DNA from: an uncultured Victivallaceae bacterium | GTDB lineage: Bacteria > Verrucomicrobiota > Lentisphaeria > Victivallales > Victivallaceae | Length of the DNA: 5,906 nt | Reading direction: 5' to 3' | NCBI GenBank assembly: GCA_934663655.1 | Contig: CAKUKT010000175.1 | Span: 1-5,906, forward strand | Part shown: one piece after another, positions 5,160 through 5,906 of the stretch | Layout of the letters: each line of letters begins with the position of its first letter | Position numbering within the stretch: position 1 is the stretch's first letter | Made by a program: the position numbers and the translations under genes | Notes under the pieces: generated by a model | Databases searched by the model: none | The model's input: the letters and a program-made list of their open reading frames with translations, nothing else | What the model was told of the DNA's origin: nothing

Positions 5160-5906
5160 TCACTTTTCCCGGTTATCCTCGGGAGCGGCCTCGCCGCAAA
5201 ATTCACGGCGGTAAGTAGCCGGCGGCAGGTGATATTTCGCCCGGAACAACCGGGAAAAGTAAAATTCGTTCTTCAGACCGATTGCGTCGGCAATTTCCCG
5301 CATGGAATCATTGGTTTCGAGCAGCAGTTCGGCGGCCCGGCGCATCCGCGCACTGATCACCAGATGGCGCGGACTCGAATGGCAGTGCTCCCGGAACAAC
5401 CGGTTGAAATGGTTGAGCGTGATGTGCAGTCCGGCCGCCTCGCGGCTGAAATTCCAATCCCGTTCCGGATACTGTTCGATCCCGGCGAGCAGTTCCTCGA
5501 AATATTCCGCGTAAGGAGATCGCCGGATCGATCGTTCGTCCGGCGACTCCTGCATCAGATAAAGCAGTTCCTCCAGCCGCATCACCGCGCGGTCATGCCC
5601 GCGTTCCGTACCGGCCAGAGCGATCAGCTCCTGCATCAGGTGCAGAAACAGTTCCGGTTCGCCGATCGTGAACACCGGTTTTTCCATGGTGATCGGCAGC
5701 AGCCCGCCGGAGATCATCTGCTCCACCCGCGAACCATAAAAACAGCACCAGAGATGCCGACGCCGTTCCTCCCCCGCATTCCAGTACTCAAAATAGCTGC
5801 CCGGCCAGGTCAGGAACGCCCCCGGTCCCTCCACCAGAAATTCCCGCTCCCGGTCAATCCGTAAAAACAGCTTTCCGGAGTGAATATATTGCAGGCCATA
5901 ATAAAA
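5160..5906 (-). CDS. AraC-family transcriptional regulator (N-terminus outside window)
   Basis: The frame is open to the right edge with no stop, giving 248 visible residues; the true start lies outside, so the GTG at 5834 is not the start. The N-terminal part begins FYYGLQYIHSGKLFLRIDRE and continues through LVEGPGAFLTWPGSYFEYW, typical of the cupin-like sensing domain of AraC proteins that bind sugars or similar small molecules. The last 90 residues form the double helix-turn-helix DNA-binding domain: NFSREAAGLHITLNHFNRLF is the first unit, and SMREIADAIGLKNEFYFSRLF followed by PATYRREF the highly conserved second. It probably activates genes for use of a carbohydrate; its target cannot be told from this window. 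The glycoside hydrolase 860 bases away points the opposite way, making control of it possible but unproven. The gene ends with TGA at 5160-5162. Confidence 0.93.
   Translation of the reverse strand, partial: FYYGLQYIHSGKLFLRIDREREFLVEGPGAFLTWPGSYFEYWNAGEERRRHLWCCFYGSRVEQMISGGLLPITMEKPVFTIGEPELFLHLMQELIALAGTERGHDRAVMRLEELLYLMQESPDERSIRRSPYAEYFEELLAGIEQYPERDWNFSREAAGLHITLNHFNRLFREHCHSSPRHLVISARMRRAAELLLETNDSMREIADAIGLKNEFYFSRLFRAKYHLPPATYRREFCGEAAPEDNREK

Noticed and set aside
5091..5864. Plus-strand 257-residue open frame
   Set aside because: It is antisense to the AraC-family gene, whose helix-turn-helix signature is unmistakable.

Overview
The window looks like chromosomal DNA of a GC-rich bacterium of the PVC group, most likely Lentisphaerae (Victivallis-like). 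This is inferred from three things together: a pseudopilin with an [17 protein letters not shown]-terminus and an H-x9-DG C-terminal motif (a family greatly expanded in Lentisphaerae and Planctomycetes), a DUF4091/GH123-like glycoside hydrolase, and an AraC-type regulator near carbohydrate-type genes. The taxon cannot be proved from the sequence alone.

Layout. (1) 1-1045, minus strand: a pseudopilin gene cut by the left window edge (1-708), preceded by an unrecognised 65-residue gene (848-1045). The small gene has a near-consensus sigma70 promoter (TTGACA-17-TATATT, 1172-1200), a predicted leader of about 120 nt with a 10-bp hairpin at its 5' end, and two TTAGTCT-containing sites, one on the -10 and one just before the ribosome binding site. 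A GC-rich stem followed by eight U lies between the small gene and the pilin gene. (2) 1046-1568: divergent intergenic region carrying this promoter and several palindromes, including a perfect 12-bp inverted repeat 35 bases before the next gene. (3) 1569-4299, plus strand: a class C beta-lactamase-fold serine hydrolase lipoprotein, then after 16 bases a DUF4091/GH123-like glycoside hydrolase that has a Asp-Glu pair but no signal peptide and apparently lacks the start of its N-terminal domain. (4) 4300-4579: convergent intergenic region with a perfect 29-bp direct repeat and GC-rich dyads. (5) 4580-5906, minus strand: a small membrane protein with a B-box-like zinc-binding head, driven by its own strong promoter whose spacer is filled by an 18-bp dyad, and upstream of it an AraC-family regulator cut by the right window edge.

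How the genes may work together: the hydrolase pair is probably one transcript, acting on an envelope or glycan substrate, and the AraC protein is of the type that controls sugar-use genes. A link between them is inference from proximity only. I do not see a complete novel defence, mobile or biosynthetic system. The most unusual signals are the leader and operator architecture of the two small minus-strand genes, the shortened glycoside hydrolase, and the 29-bp repeat. Coding DNA is GC-rich at third positions in all genes called, and the long ORFs antisense to them are best explained as shadows.
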